Below are positions 1-10,725 of a stretch of DNA of 64,000 nucleotides, piece by piece. Both the position numbers and the translations under genes were made by a program. The notes under the pieces are model-generated. The model saw nothing but the letters and a program-made list of their open reading frames with translations. It did no database searches and was not told the DNA's origin. Source of the DNA: Podaxis mareebaensis (lineage: Eukaryota; Basidiomycota; Agaricomycetes; Agaricales; Agaricaceae). The first letter of the stretch is position 1. Each line of letters starts with the position of its first letter. The stretch covers positions 24,249-88,248 of the forward strand of contig JAEUWP010000196.1 in NCBI GenBank assembly GCA_018524725.1, in the 5' to 3' direction.

Positions 1-1196
1 TCAAGGAAAGCCCTCGAGTATGCCGTCACGTCGCCTGCGGATCTCCTTTTTATGCTTTGCTGGAAAGCGAGATGACGAAGGTGGGGTGTGCGAAGGGACT
101 CTAGGAGCTTTGGTATGTCTCCATTTGGACACCTCCAGCTCATATACAGGGAATGAAGATTTGGAAGATAAACTCGAGGTAGCTCTAAGCTGTCTTCGAG
201 CATCTCTAGACCATATACATTCTCGAAGGAGAAGGCGCACGTTTCAAGCCTGGAACACAATAACAATACTCCAGTAACAGCCCCTATATCGTAACCGTAT
301 TCATCTCCAATGATATCCAAGTTCGTAAGGTTCATCCAAGGGATCGAAAGTTCCAATGTAGATGGTGTGCTGAAGGGTATCCCTATCGAACGTAGGTTGG
401 GTGCAAGGAGAATACCAGAGTCTTCCGCTAGGGAAGTGAGCTCTTGTAGAATCGTATCCCCAGCGTCATTATCGCGGAATTGGAGTGGTCCTGAGATGTA
501 TATGCTTTCTAACATTGGAAGATCTTCTGCACTGAACTGGAATAGACCAGCTATCCAGTCAAAGAAGGGAAGGGAGAAATGAATAGAACTCCAGCGCGAT
601 TTAAATAGTGCGAGGGCATCAAGGTATGGTTGGAGAATGTCATTGGTTGTCGGTGAACCGGGAAGGCGGAGCGTAGCAGAAAAGAAGACGGATATGGATA
701 GTGGAAGGGCCCCGGAACGGGAGAGCCAGGATGATATGGCATTGAGTAGGGATGATTTCGGCCGAACCATTCCTCCGGGGGCGATGAAAGGGGTTTGAAT
801 GTCGCCAGGGATGACAATGTGGATAGATGACCAGAGTTGAGGTGTTGTGTATGCGATGGATCTCCAACGACGACATACGCGGCATAACAGTGTTGGAGCC
901 TCGCGTCTGCTCATTACCGCATTATGGGCTGTAGGGAGACAGCGTATGAAGATTTCCCGCAGGATTTCGGGAAGTAGCCTGCGGACGGGAGCAATGACGG
1001 CCTTGTGGCTATCGAGCTGGGCCTTGAGTATGTTTTGCTGGAGCTTCAAGTCTGCGAGGGTACTCTGAAGCTTGGCGATTGTGACGTTGAGGCCAGAGAG
1101 CTTCTGCATTTCCAATGTAAAATGGTGCCCAACAGTTTGATCCTCGGTTGACCTGGTGGAATCGGTCTTGGATCTTTCAGGTGAAATGGCTTCCAT
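1..1196 (-). CDS. F-box-like protein, tandem copy 1 (3' end outside window)
   Basis: Reading from ATG at 1196, the frame stays open for 398 codons to the window edge, so this is an intact but truncated gene, not a pseudogene. It is a close tandem paralogue of the protein at 1676-3574 and starts in the same way (MEAIS versus MEALS). An N-terminal coiled-coil-like stretch is followed by an F-box-like segment (LLPEILREIFIRCLP, near residue 75, then a CRVC..WRSIA..TPQLWSS stretch), then leucine-rich repeat-like sequence. F-box-like proteins of this type in mushrooms are presumed SCF ubiquitin-ligase substrate adaptors, and the substrate is unknown. Upstream DNA is also shared with copy 2, so the duplication included the promoter. 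Confidence 0.85.
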   Translation of the reverse strand, partial: MEAISPERSKTDSTRSTEDQTVGHHFTLEMQKLSGLNVTIAKLQSTLADLKLQQNILKAQLDSHKAVIAPVRRLLPEILREIFIRCLPTAHNAVMSRREAPTLLCRVCRRWRSIAYTTPQLWSSIHIVIPGDIQTPFIAPGGMVRPKSSLLNAISSWLSRSGALPLSISVFFSATLRLPGSPTTNDILQPYLDALALFKSRWSSIHFSLPFFDWIAGLFQFSAEDLPMLESIYISGPLQFRDNDAGDTILQELTSLAEDSGILLAPNLRSIGIPFSTPSTLELSIPWMNLTNLDIIGDEYGYDIGAVTGVLLLCSRLETCAFSFENVYGLEMLEDSLELPRVYLPNLHSLYMSWRCPNGDIPKLLESLRTPHLRHLAFQQSIKRRSAGDVTAYSRAFL

Positions 1197-1675
1197 TGTG
1201 GAAGGAGATGAAAGTCGTAATGTGCCAAGAAATGCGATCTTGGAGTGCATATGCAACATGACCCTGCGGAGATCGAGTCAGGAACACGGAGATCAGACTG
1301 GGCGCTGATGCATCGTGCATATGACAATTTAGTTAGGAGGGGCAAGCTTCCTATCGGAATGTGCACCCAGGATCATCTGCATCCTAATCGAGATATTCTA
1401 GTCCGAGCTCTAAGGCTCAAGGAACAGCCTCAAAGTCTTCAATCTAAAGTTTAGTTTTCCCCGCACGCAAATAACAAAAGTCTAACCACCCCTCGACGCC
1501 AGTCCAACATTCAGCGATGGCAGAGGAACACTGCGGTATAGCTATCCAACACTTCCTTCGACTTGCGCCCGTTTCTGCCTTCGTCAAGTTCTATATATTT
1601 TTGACTTGTTTCGTCGTACAACATGTAATCACTTGCGACCCCATAGCGTCTATTATCTTAAACCCCCCCCCCTCC

Positions 1676-3574
1676 CTACCACGCATAAAATGTTTGCTGT
1701 GCACCATCATACGGGGAAAACGGGGTCGGCCGACTCCGACTATCTACCGAAGGATCAACAGTCTGCAGAAACGTCACATCCAACACAGAAAATGGGTTTG
1801 CAGTTTGTAGCTCTTTAATCCATTTCCGTGTTTCTTCCGATTCTTGTTCTCCCGGCGACAAGTAGTTCAAAATACTAACTTTCTTCAAGCGCTCTACCCC
1901 ACCATTACCTTGGCGGGTCGCTCCAGAACTTGGATTATAGCACCGAGAGCGCAAGAAATCGAGTATAGCGGCTTCGCTGAAAATTCCACCTGCACAATGG
2001 AACACCTCGAGCTTCGGGCAAACGCATCCTAGGTGCGAATAATGCGATTCCAGAAGCAGCTCTCCTGAAGCGTGGTCACCGGAGCCACTCGCGGAAGGCA
2101 TGTTGCCATCACCAACCCCATCTTTCTCTTCTCTCCATACATCCTGTGATGCCTTCAGCGGTGTTAAACTGGCTAAATGACCGTCCAGAAAATATGCCCC
2201 GGCACTTGAATTCGGCGCGAAGGGAGGAGACACGGAGTTGAACACCGATGTATGCCTCAAGGACAACCTTTTTAGTCCGGGTACAAGTCGCAAAACGCCT
2301 TCGACATCCATATCAGACGTGGTCTCCATCCTCAACTCCAACTCTTCTAGCGGGCGGACTAAGCGACCGAGGAATGTGGAAAAGGCGTCAAGGAAAGCCT
2401 TCCGGTCTATCGGCATGTCACCCAGCGATGTCCATGTCTCATTTTGCTGGTAAGCAAGATGGCGAAGGTAGGGTGTATGAAGGGATGCTAGGAGCTTGGG
2501 GATGGCCTCATTTGGACCCCTCCAGCTCATGGAAAGGGAGTGAAGGTTTGGGAGATAAACCCGAGGTAGTGGCCCTAAGCCCTCCTCAAGTGTCTCTATA
2601 TATATGCGCGCGAAGGAGATGGCGCACGTTTCAAGCTTGGGACACAGTAACAATGCTCTGGTAACAAACCCTACATTGTAAGCGCCTCCATCCCCAATGA
2701 TATCCAAGTTCGTGAGATTCACCCAAGGAATCGAAAGTTCCAACGTCGATAGACCACCGAAAGGTATCCCTATCGAGCGCAAATTGGGTGCAAGGAAAAT
2801 ACCAGAGTCTTCTGCTAGGGAAGTGAGTTGTTGAACTGTATTCCCAGCGTCACCCCCGCGGAGTTGAAGTGGCCCCGAGATGTGTATGCTTTCCAGCATC
2901 GGAAGTTCATCTGCGCTGAAGTGGCACAAACCGGCTACCCAATCAAAGTATGGAAAGGAGAGATGAATGGAACACCAGCGTGATTTAAACGGTGCGAGGA
3001 CATCAAGGTATGGTCGGATGGGGTCAATGGATGTCGGTAAACCGGGAATGGGAAAAAGAGGAGAGAAGGAGACCGATATGGATAATGGAAGAGCCCCGGA
3101 ACGGGAGAACCAGGATGATATGACATTGAGTTGGGACGATTTCAGTCGAGCCATCCCTTCGGGAGTGATGGGGGCTTGAACGTTGTCCGGGATGACAATG
3201 TGGATAGATGACCAAAGTTGAGGTGTTGTGTATGCGATGGATCTCCAGTGGTGACATACACGGCATAACAGTAATGGCACATCGCATCCGCCCATTACCG
3301 CATTATGGGCTGTAGGGAGACAGCGTATGAAGATTTCTCGCAGGATTTCGGGAAGTAGCCTGCGGATGGGAGCAATGAAAGCGTTGTAATTATCAAGCTG
3401 GGCCTTGAGTACGTTTTGCCGGAGCTTCAGGTCTGCGAGGGTGCTCTGAAGCTTGGCGGTTGTGAGGTTGAGGCTAGAAAGCCTCTGCATTTCCGACGTA
3501 ATATGGTGTTTAACAGCAACAGTCCGATCCCCGGATGACCTGGTTGAGTTGATTTCGGGTGAAAGGGCTTCCAT
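1676..3574 (-). CDS. F-box-like/LRR protein, tandem copy 2 (632 aa)
   Basis: A single uninterrupted exon of 632 codons from ATG at 3574 to TAG at 1676. An N-terminal helix (about residues 25-65) precedes an F-box-like motif (LLPEILREIFIRCLP around residue 75) and the C-R-V-C-H-H-W motif with TPQLWSS typical of agaricomycete F-box-like proteins. Leucine-rich segments follow to about residue 450, then a low-complexity linker and a Cys-containing LRR-like end. The presumed role is substrate recognition in an SCF E3 ligase; this is family inference, with no substrate evidence. It lies head-to-tail with copy 1 on the same strand. The upstream region matches copy 1 except for an extra stretch of about 70 bp near 3716-3785. 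Confidence 0.85.
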   Translation of the reverse strand: MEALSPEINSTRSSGDRTVAVKHHITSEMQRLSSLNLTTAKLQSTLADLKLRQNVLKAQLDNYNAFIAPIRRLLPEILREIFIRCLPTAHNAVMGGCDVPLLLCRVCHHWRSIAYTTPQLWSSIHIVIPDNVQAPITPEGMARLKSSQLNVISSWFSRSGALPLSISVSFSPLFPIPGLPTSIDPIRPYLDVLAPFKSRWCSIHLSFPYFDWVAGLCHFSADELPMLESIHISGPLQLRGGDAGNTVQQLTSLAEDSGIFLAPNLRSIGIPFGGLSTLELSIPWVNLTNLDIIGDGGAYNVGFVTRALLLCPKLETCAISFARIYIETLEEGLGPLPRVYLPNLHSLSMSWRGPNEAIPKLLASLHTPYLRHLAYQQNETWTSLGDMPIDRKAFLDAFSTFLGRLVRPLEELELRMETTSDMDVEGVLRLVPGLKRLSLRHTSVFNSVSPPFAPNSSAGAYFLDGHLASLTPLKASQDVWREEKDGVGDGNMPSASGSGDHASGELLLESHYSHLGCVCPKLEVFHCAGGIFSEAAILDFLRSRCYNPSSGATRQGNGGVERLKKVSILNYLSPGEQESEETRKWIKELQTANPFSVLDVTFLQTVDPSVDSRSRPTPFSPYDGAQQTFYAW

Positions 3575-4471
3575 AGTGAAAGGAAATAAAGGTGGAATTA
3601 TGTCAAGAAATGCGATCTTTGAGGTGTAAGTATATGTAACGCGACGCTGCCGAGATCGAGTCAGGAACAGAGATCAGACTGGACGCTGATAAGTACGACA
3701 GTTTGGTTACACGGTCACGGTCCAAGTTGTATTTTATCACCGCTGGGGTTTGCGGCGTCTAATAACGTTAAAGCTTACAGTATATCAGGGGGAGCTCCCT
3801 ATTGGAATGTGCGTGAGCCCCAGATCATCTGGATCCAAATCGAGAGATTCTAGTCCGAGTTTCAAGGATTAAGGAACGGCCTCAAAGTCTTTGATTTACT
3901 CGAGTATCTAGAACACAGGGAGGAAATATTCCAGGCGCTGCGTAGGTTCACAGGAAGATCATTCTAACGTCTTTCACTTCTGACTATTGATACAAATAAA
4001 CATGCAGGACACAAATACAGTGTATACGTAGCTCCTCTCTACTTCTCTCACAAACCAACACATGGACATCAGGTCGCATCATTGTTCCAGTGCTCGTGTC
4101 ACTGACACCGAAGAATAAGAGGGCGACCGGGAGCGGGTATGTAAGCATAAACGTCTGCTCGGGTCACTGACAGGCGAATGGAACGGGAAAAAAACACAAA
4201 GCAAAGGCCTCTGGTGACGGGAAGGCCGACGCGCAAAATGTAGGACAGGGGTAGGATAAGTTTACCGCGGTGATGGTGGTCACGGAGCAGTGACAGACGA
4301 CCATCGCCGGTAATCATGCGGGGTATACGGTCAATGCAGGTGGTGCTTCCAAAGGTTGTATGCTCTTGTAAAGACAGGGGCGCAAACGCTGCGCAAGTGG
4401 ATCCAAGGTAGGTTGCAGTGATGGTGGTGGATGGCAGATCGTCAACAATGAGTCGGAGGTACCAGCCCTCC
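3575..4471. other. Intergenic, promoter of F-box copy 2
   Basis: About 900 bp without a convincing gene. Positions 3575-3900 align by eye with 1197-1450 upstream of F-box copy 1, so this is duplicated promoter DNA. The rest holds the 3' flank of the membrane-protein gene to the right. I see nothing else in it. Confidence 0.5.
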
Positions 4472-6117
4472 CTATCTCCTTGCCAAAATCCTCTCTCTCG
4501 CCTTCTGCATCGACTCCCTCAGCTCCGGACTCTGCCACTCACTGTCACCCTCCTGGAAAATATCTCTTGTAACTGAATCTGCAGAGAACCCTCTCGAGTG
4601 CGAGGGCGTCTTTCTCGGGGTCACTGGCACGGCCTGTGGTAGCGGCAGGTGGTGTGAACTGTGCCCGGGTGTTGTTGTGTACGTATGGGCTCGGGATCGT
4701 TTGGCCCCTCGCTTGATCGAGCTGTTCCGCGAGATTGGCGCGTCTGGTTGATCGCCTTCTTCCTCCTCCCAGGCACCACTACCATCATCAACCTCATCCT
4801 CCTTGGCATCGCTCATCACTACTACTTCTCTATTCAACGCGCGCTTTCCCTCTTCAATCAGCTGCGCTAGTTTACTCTGAATCCAATCCATCTAAGCAAT
4901 TCCTGAGTCTTTCATTTCAGACAATTGTATCAAAGTAAAGTCATACCTGATCCTCAGCACCATGCTCTTCCTCTCCGTCTCTTCCAAAATCAAATTCGGG
5001 CTGTGGAGAGACACCTGAGGCAGCAGCAACACGTCCTGGACTTGTAACAACCTGTGCTCGCGGAATACGGGCTCTCCGGGGTCGCTTCACATTATGCCTC
5101 GCAACCTTTCTTCGGGGTGTCGGAGCCGGCAACGGGGGTGGCGGTGGCGGAGGTAGAGGGTTGGGGTGTGAAATGGGTGTCCAATCACGCTCTTCATATG
5201 GTGGAGGCGGAAGTTGATGTTGAGGAGATCCAGATCCAGATTCAGATTCAGATTCGGGGGTAGTGACAGTGGGAACGGCGGCCTCAATGGCCTTGGGTTG
5301 TTGTTTGCCACGATCTCGCCACCTAGATAGAACCCGCGTCATTAGCTCTGAGGTGCCCTAATAGAGTCGAGCTAATGATAGAACGGAGGGTATACTCACA
5401 ATCGGTAGACGGTAAGGCCGACTGCAGTTCCAATCAGTGCAGCGCTAACTGCGGTCGAGACGATTGAGCCGGCGAGACCACGACGTTTCTTGCAGGGAGG
5501 GGGAAGTTCTATGTGGAGAAAGATACAGAAGGGAGGCATGAGCATGGCGGTTGAACGAATTGTGAAGACGGTGTGTGTAAAGTTCAGAAAAAAAGGCGTT
5601 GAGGAGTGAATGTCAAATTCACTAAAAGAGTTGGGAAAACAATTGGATTGCCCGTAGGCGAACGAAAGACAAGGGTGCAATCAAAGAATCAAGGAATCGG
5701 AAAGGTTGGAACGAGAGATGATGAGGCAAAGTATCAGACCTGCGGACGGCTTTAAAGCCACCAACGTGAATGCCAACACGTGTATTAGGCATGGAATGTG
5801 GACCTTGCCGCTGCCGCGAGGCAAAGACGTTATGAAACACCAAGGCAAACGCCCGACAGGTTACTCGAGTGAAAGGAAAAGGCCAGGCAAGGTGAGGGCA
5901 TACCTTCTGATTGATCGCGTGTGGAATCGGCGTTGGCCATTTCCCTATACTTTGCCGGAGTATCAAGATATCCACTGGTTGAGGTCAGGGTTGTTGTAGA
6001 CAGAGTGGGTTCTGCAAAGGCAGGCTCCCAGCCGCGTTTGAGGCTTTTCGGCCTAGGTATAGTGGAAGCGAGAGAAGGCGTAGATGAGTTCTGTAATCGG
6101 TCTTGTGGAATTGCCAT
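4472..6117 (-). CDS. Single-pass membrane protein of unknown function (372 aa)
   Basis: Four exons join in phase: 6117-5904, 5508-5400, 5322-4947 and 4891-4472, giving 372 codons plus stop. The first intron is long (about 395 bp) and could hide a small exon; the other two are 77 and 55 bp. The protein begins MAIPQDRLQ, has a basic KKRR motif just before a small-residue-rich transmembrane helix (about residues 82-107, ending TVYRLW), then an acidic Ser/Pro-rich region with a poly-proline run and a basic RRKVARHN patch. It ends in a charged helix (ELRESMQKARERILARR). I do not recognise the family. The basic residues before the helix suggest a membrane or organelle-anchored protein. An in-frame upstream ATG at 6261 would add 48 residues. 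Confidence 0.7.
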
Positions 6118-6412
6118 GTTCGATTCGTGGCTCTGAGTGACAGAGCGTGATGGGTCCGCGTGATTAGGAAGTTGGTGGTCGATTGGGGAATATTGGGGGG
6201 AGAAAGGGTTTGGGAGTCCGGAGACGGAGAAGGTGAAGGTGAAAGGGAATGAGACTATCATGGTAGGCCAGGATTAAATGTCGTCAAAAGTCGTGCAGGT
6301 CGTCCAGTGTTGAAAGGTTGAGGCCTGAGGGCCACGTGCAGGCGGTTGCTCGGAATCATGCCCGAATTTCCCACTAAGTTACTTTAGAAGTGTCGACTTT
6401 GTCTCCCACGGC

Positions 6413-6655
6413 CCTTGCTTGGCAAAACTGGTTCGATGGATTGTTGGAGGGGAGTAGATAAGATAACATTGTTTGCAGTTATGTATGCGATGAGATGAAA
6501 AATGAAATCATTAGGGTGTATAGGGTGTATGTGCGACTCGTTTTCAGTGAGTTTTCAGTGAGAACTGAATTGAAACTGCATTGCTCCACATCCATAATCT
6601 CGCTGAAAACAAGGTTGCACATACACTCGATTATGCCTTGCTTTGCCAAGCAAGG
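6413..6655. repeat. Nested inverted repeats, MITE-like hairpin
   Basis: CCTTGCTTGGCAAA at 6413-6426 has its exact reverse complement at 6642-6655. Inside, GTGTATGTGC (6525-6534) is matched by GCACATACAC (6617-6626), followed on both sides by a GTTTTCAG[T/C]GAG match. The nested inverted arms and the lack of coding signal suggest a small non-autonomous DNA element or a stable hairpin. I could not identify a target-site duplication. Confidence 0.45.
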
Positions 6656-6801
6656 GAACACCCGTCCCGCCGCATCTACCCTTATGCGTTATCCAATATG
6701 TACCTTACAACGTCGTCCAGCGCTCTTGGACTCAATAAATAACCCTTCATTGACATTGACATAGATACCCCTCCCCCTCACTCCGCGAATCATTCTATGC
6801 C

Positions 6802-8116
6802 ATGGCACCTTTCAGTCTGACAGCCTTCCCCAGTATAGTTTTCTGTTGATTCTGCAATTCTCTAATCACTAAAATAGCCTTTGAATACGCACAGTGGCAG
6901 CTTGGTTACTGCTAGTCCTAGAATTCGCATGGTCTCTCAGAGAAGAGCTTGCTCTCGTCTGGAGGTTAATCCTGATTCAGGAACAATGACTCAAACCCAC
7001 CTTTCCTAACGGGCTTCCTATATGCAGACCTCCACTCACGTTCAACAAGACATTTTACGTATTTTCCAGATATTTTCCACTTCTCAACCAGCTGTAGGAG
7101 CGCCCAGTTGACCCGTGCGGGAGTTGGTTCCAATTGACTTTACTACAGAGCCAACCTCTGCGCCATCCTAAGCTTCAAGCTACCCATACCTCAAGTAACC
7201 TGTCGTAAATGGCTCATATTCCAACATTCGTCCACGTATCTTGTGCAACTCGCCTTTGAGGCAATACTCTTCCTTCGCGGTCGGTCTCCTCTTCCTTCCT
7301 AATGCCCGCTTTAAACACCCCCTTACTTCATCGCCACTGTCAGTATATGCTCTTTATCAACGTGATCTCAAGATAGGCTTGTTGGCTGCCGCCATGTTTA
7401 TTGCCGAAATGACAACCGGTCTAGTCGCCATCTTAAACCTTTCGCTCCATTCCAGGTTTGACCCTGCATGTGCCACAAGCTCAACAACCATCACTCTTGC
7501 CCTTGCGTATGTTTCCCTCCATTCTTACCGCTCCCAAGCTCGTTATACGACCACTGGTTTCTCCTCAGAGTCCTTTTCCAAGTCTGTCAAAGCATCGTCT
7601 GGACCCTAACCTGGCACCAACAACGCTCTTTATCACATCAACTCCACCCGACCATTCTAAGGTCACAACTTCCAGTTTTACGCGTTGCCTTCCGTGATGG
7701 GACGCTTCTTGCCGCTATTATGAGTCGTAAGTATCTCCATCGTCTTCTCACCGTGTTCTATCCGACAATAACCTTCGCTTTCCAGTTGGCTTCGCCTTTA
7801 TGTTCTCATATACCGCCACACTGCGGCTTGACATCCACATAGTATTCCCGTGCGTGACGTTGCGCTCGCAAGTGGATAGTTGTGGACCCTAATACTGATT
7901 CTAGGTCGGCAATCACAATCTTATCTGTCTTCGTACGTGAATCTTCCAAAAAAAAGCATTTGGTTTCCATTGATTCACGACCACTAGTGCTGCCGAATCA
8001 TTCTCAGCATGCTTAACGTCGGCACTGGCGAACCAGGGGAAAGTTCGCCCTCAAAAACGGGGCCTATACAGGAGACGGAGGGAGGCATTAGTCTGGATAC
8101 GCAGATAACGTCTTGA
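6802..8116 (+). CDS. DUF6533-type multi-pass membrane protein, array copy 1 (279 aa)
   Basis: Nine exons join in phase: 6802-6832, 6895-6964, 7028-7093, 7149-7279, 7344-7506, 7569-7726, 7786-7849, 7905-7932 and 7988-8116 (279 codons plus stop). Family landmarks appear in order: the N-terminal helix with ..LREELALVWR, an SRYFPLLNQ motif, C-R-K-W before the third helix, the L-R-V-Y-A-L-Y motif at the exon 4/5 junction, a TWHQQ motif, FRDGTLL, and CCRIILSML before a short hydrophilic tail. About seven hydrophobic helices are expected. These proteins are abundant in basidiomycetes and have no known function; a receptor- or transporter-like role is only a guess. It is the first of four tandem paralogues. 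Confidence 0.9.
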
Positions 8117-8752
8117 CTGCCTCGCCCAAATTATCGGGTTCAGCCTATCCCATTGTAATTCACCATTTTACAGCTCAGAACAACCAATCGTGGAGCATGG
8201 CTGACCAACCACCGACAGTCAGGGCACTTTCTCTCTATTGGGCCACAATACGGGAACACTATTGCAGCAGTACCAAGGACTTCGCTTTTGAATCCACGTA
8301 TTCATCGATGAAAAGAATTGATTGAATCATAACTGAGTCCCAGTACCGTGATCACCACATGACCGACTGCGGTTCACTTAAAATGCTCAGGCATGGATGT
8401 TTTCAGTTAGTCAAGAGGTTCCCTTACGTGGTCGATGCTGCTAACTGAGTGAGTGGCGATGCGGTGGGGATTGGTCAGGGACACTTATTTTCTAAGTTGA
8501 CGTTAAGTCCAACTCAGTGGTGAGCGAAGGTTCCCATGGCACTGAGGAATTTGAAGGACTGTCCTATGCCTAGTCTGAGAGTCCGACGGATAAGCGGTTA
8601 TGTAGCTCAATCTGACGTACTTTCGATATACTTTCTGAGCTGCACTATAGCCGCCGTGTCCAATTAAATTTAGACTGCTGACTCGACGCGTATAAGAAAA
8701 GGCGCCGACCCAGGAGTCCCTTGAGCTTTCTTGCCCCCATACCTGCTCTACC
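8117..8752. other. Intergenic spacer in DUF6533 array
   Basis: 636 bp between array copies 1 and 2. No coding exon, RNA gene or repeat was recognised; it presumably carries the terminator of copy 1 and the promoter of copy 2. Confidence 0.4.
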
Positions 8753-10056
8753 ATGCTAGACTCGACTGTGCTCTGTGCTTCCCTGCGTATGTGCACTCGA
8801 AGTTACCCCCGATATCATCCTGATAAATCATGACATCGACGCAGTAGCAGCCTGGATTGTACTCCTGCTAGACTCGGTGTGGTGCTTCAAAAAGGAAGTC
8901 AGAAATATTTGGAGGCAGGTTGCCGGAGGCGCTCAGTGCTACTATGGGTTTGACTTTTCCTCTTAGGCGACCATTCACGTTTTTCAAGCTGGTATATCTA
9001 CTTGCAAGATATGTGCCCCTCCTTGCACAGCCGTACGTACACCTCTCGTCCTCGAGTATGTCATTATTCATGACAACCAGGGTAGACTTGTACCTTTTGG
9101 CGCGCTTCACTCTGCCTTTCTCGCAGGAACTCTGTCAGAAATGGTTCCTCTTCCTTCACGTCTGCGATGCCTTACTGCATATATCGTTTGACGTGATAAT
9201 ATGCTGCAGAGGTACACCTATCCGCTCCGCAGATGAAGATTGACTGACATACTGATAGTGTTTGCACTTTATAACGACGTCATCTGGATTGGCATCTTTG
9301 CATGGGTTTTGTTCATCCTTGATGGAACGGCTGTCGTGCTAGGAGGAGTGATCCTTTTCCTCGAAGCTGATTTTGATGCTACGTGTTCTATGAAAGCAAG
9401 AACAATCGGTCTAGCCGTCCTGTGAGTCCCTCAATTTGCTTCCTCCATGTATAGTGCCAAACTGTGTTTTTCCACCCCACAGAATCATTTTTCAAAGCTT
9501 TCAAGCAGTTCTGTGGGTTCTGACCTGGCATAAACAGCAAATGATCAAGCAGGGTCTTCAAGACCCAAGCCTTCGTAGGAAGATTGCATTTCTTCCGATA
9601 TTGTTTCGTGATGGGTTGATTGCATTTGTAGCTATGAGTCGTAAGTGTATCTTCCCTCAGCCTTGTCATTGCCTCACAAACCTATCCAAGTGGGGTTTAC
9701 CCTGACACTTTCATACAGCATTACGGTGCGCATTGATACCCACATTGTCTATCCGTAAGTAAGCTCGTAACATGTTTACACCCAGTGATATTCATAGCTT
9801 ATTCCAGGTGGACGATTTCTCTCTTGTCAGGCTTTGTGTGTATTCCCGTTCTTCCCTATCTATTAGCAAGGGACTGAACACCCACCAAGTGTTGTCACTT
9901 AATCCTGAACCTGCTACACAGCAAGAGGAAGACGACTTCGGGCATGAGGATGGGAGCTTCATTACCATCCTTAAGCCTTGTCTCCTCGCAGCAGACGTCT
10001 CATTCAACAAAGCAGCTAGACCATGCGAGCATAGACCCCACAGGCTCTCGAAGTGA
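8753..10056 (+). CDS. DUF6533-type membrane protein, array copy 2 (about 299 aa)
   Basis: Exons 8753-8786, 8845-8914, 8967-9032, 9081-9211, 9259-9421, 9483-9640, 9691-9754, 9808-9835 and about 9871-10056. Exons 2-8 have exactly the lengths of array copy 1 (70, 66, 131, 163, 158, 64 and 28 bp). Motifs include KKEVRNIWRRP, LARYVPLLAQ, CQKWFLF, R-V-F-A-L-Y, TWHKQQ and LFRDGLIAF. Intron 2 (8915-8966) has a GC donor (AG|GCAGGT); the first copy has GT at the same position, and the usual GT five bases downstream would break the frame. The last intron would be only 35 bp, and the usual cysteine-arginine motif at its end is missing, so the C-terminus is uncertain or degenerating. Function is unknown. 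Confidence 0.85.
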
Positions 10057-10725
10057 GGGGGATGGCTCCTCACCCTCGACTTTAACCACTTTTGGGTGGG
10101 TTCCCAGATGTCCGGAACCCTGTCATTCCCAGTCCCAACACTAGAGGTCTGCTGCGGTACGCGGTGGTATATCATCATCATCAGTGCTTACTTCATGCAC
10201 TTGATCCGAAGTACATTTAATTCTCAACCCAATAGACATACGTATATCAACTGCAGGGTATTGTCGGGCATTCCCAGTTCCTTCAATCGATGTAGTGATG
10301 TGTAACTACACGGGTGACCTGCACGCTCCTGCTGGACTGAATGGACCACCTCCGACTGAGCCCCACATGACCCCTGTTACGCCCAGGGGCTTGAGCTGTG
10401 TGTAGATGATCAAAGAATTATGAAAATTATTTGATATTAAAGTTGGAAAGCAAAAGCGCAAGACAGGGCGCCCTTTACCCCTTGTAGCACGGAGTGTGGC
10501 TGTGGTTGCAATCTATACCCCCCTTTCCCGTGATTCGTCGGGAAAGGTACGACAGCCAGAAATCCACTCTACCCTCAACCTGTTTCCGGGCCTTGTGAGA
10601 CTCAGTGAGAACTCCTTATTTAAGCCACCCCTTCGTAGCTTGACATTGGTTACCAACCATCCTCCCCCCTCTTTCCACATAGCTTATATACCTTGCTCTC
10701 GCGCTGACGAGACTATAGAGGCTCA
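10057..10725. other. Intergenic spacer with TATA-like site
   Basis: About 670 bp between array copies 2 and 3. A TATATA at 10685-10690 sits 36 bp before the copy-3 ATG. Nothing else was recognised. Confidence 0.4.

Noticed and set aside
551..885. Two minus-strand frames within the first F-box copy
   Set aside because: They are other-phase shadows; the same shadows recur in the second copy at 2935-3287.
9127..9211. Donor at 9037 and acceptor at 9127 for array copy 2 intron 3
   Set aside because: Using 9033 and 9081 gives exon lengths of 66 and 131 bp identical to the paralogue and restores homologous sequence.
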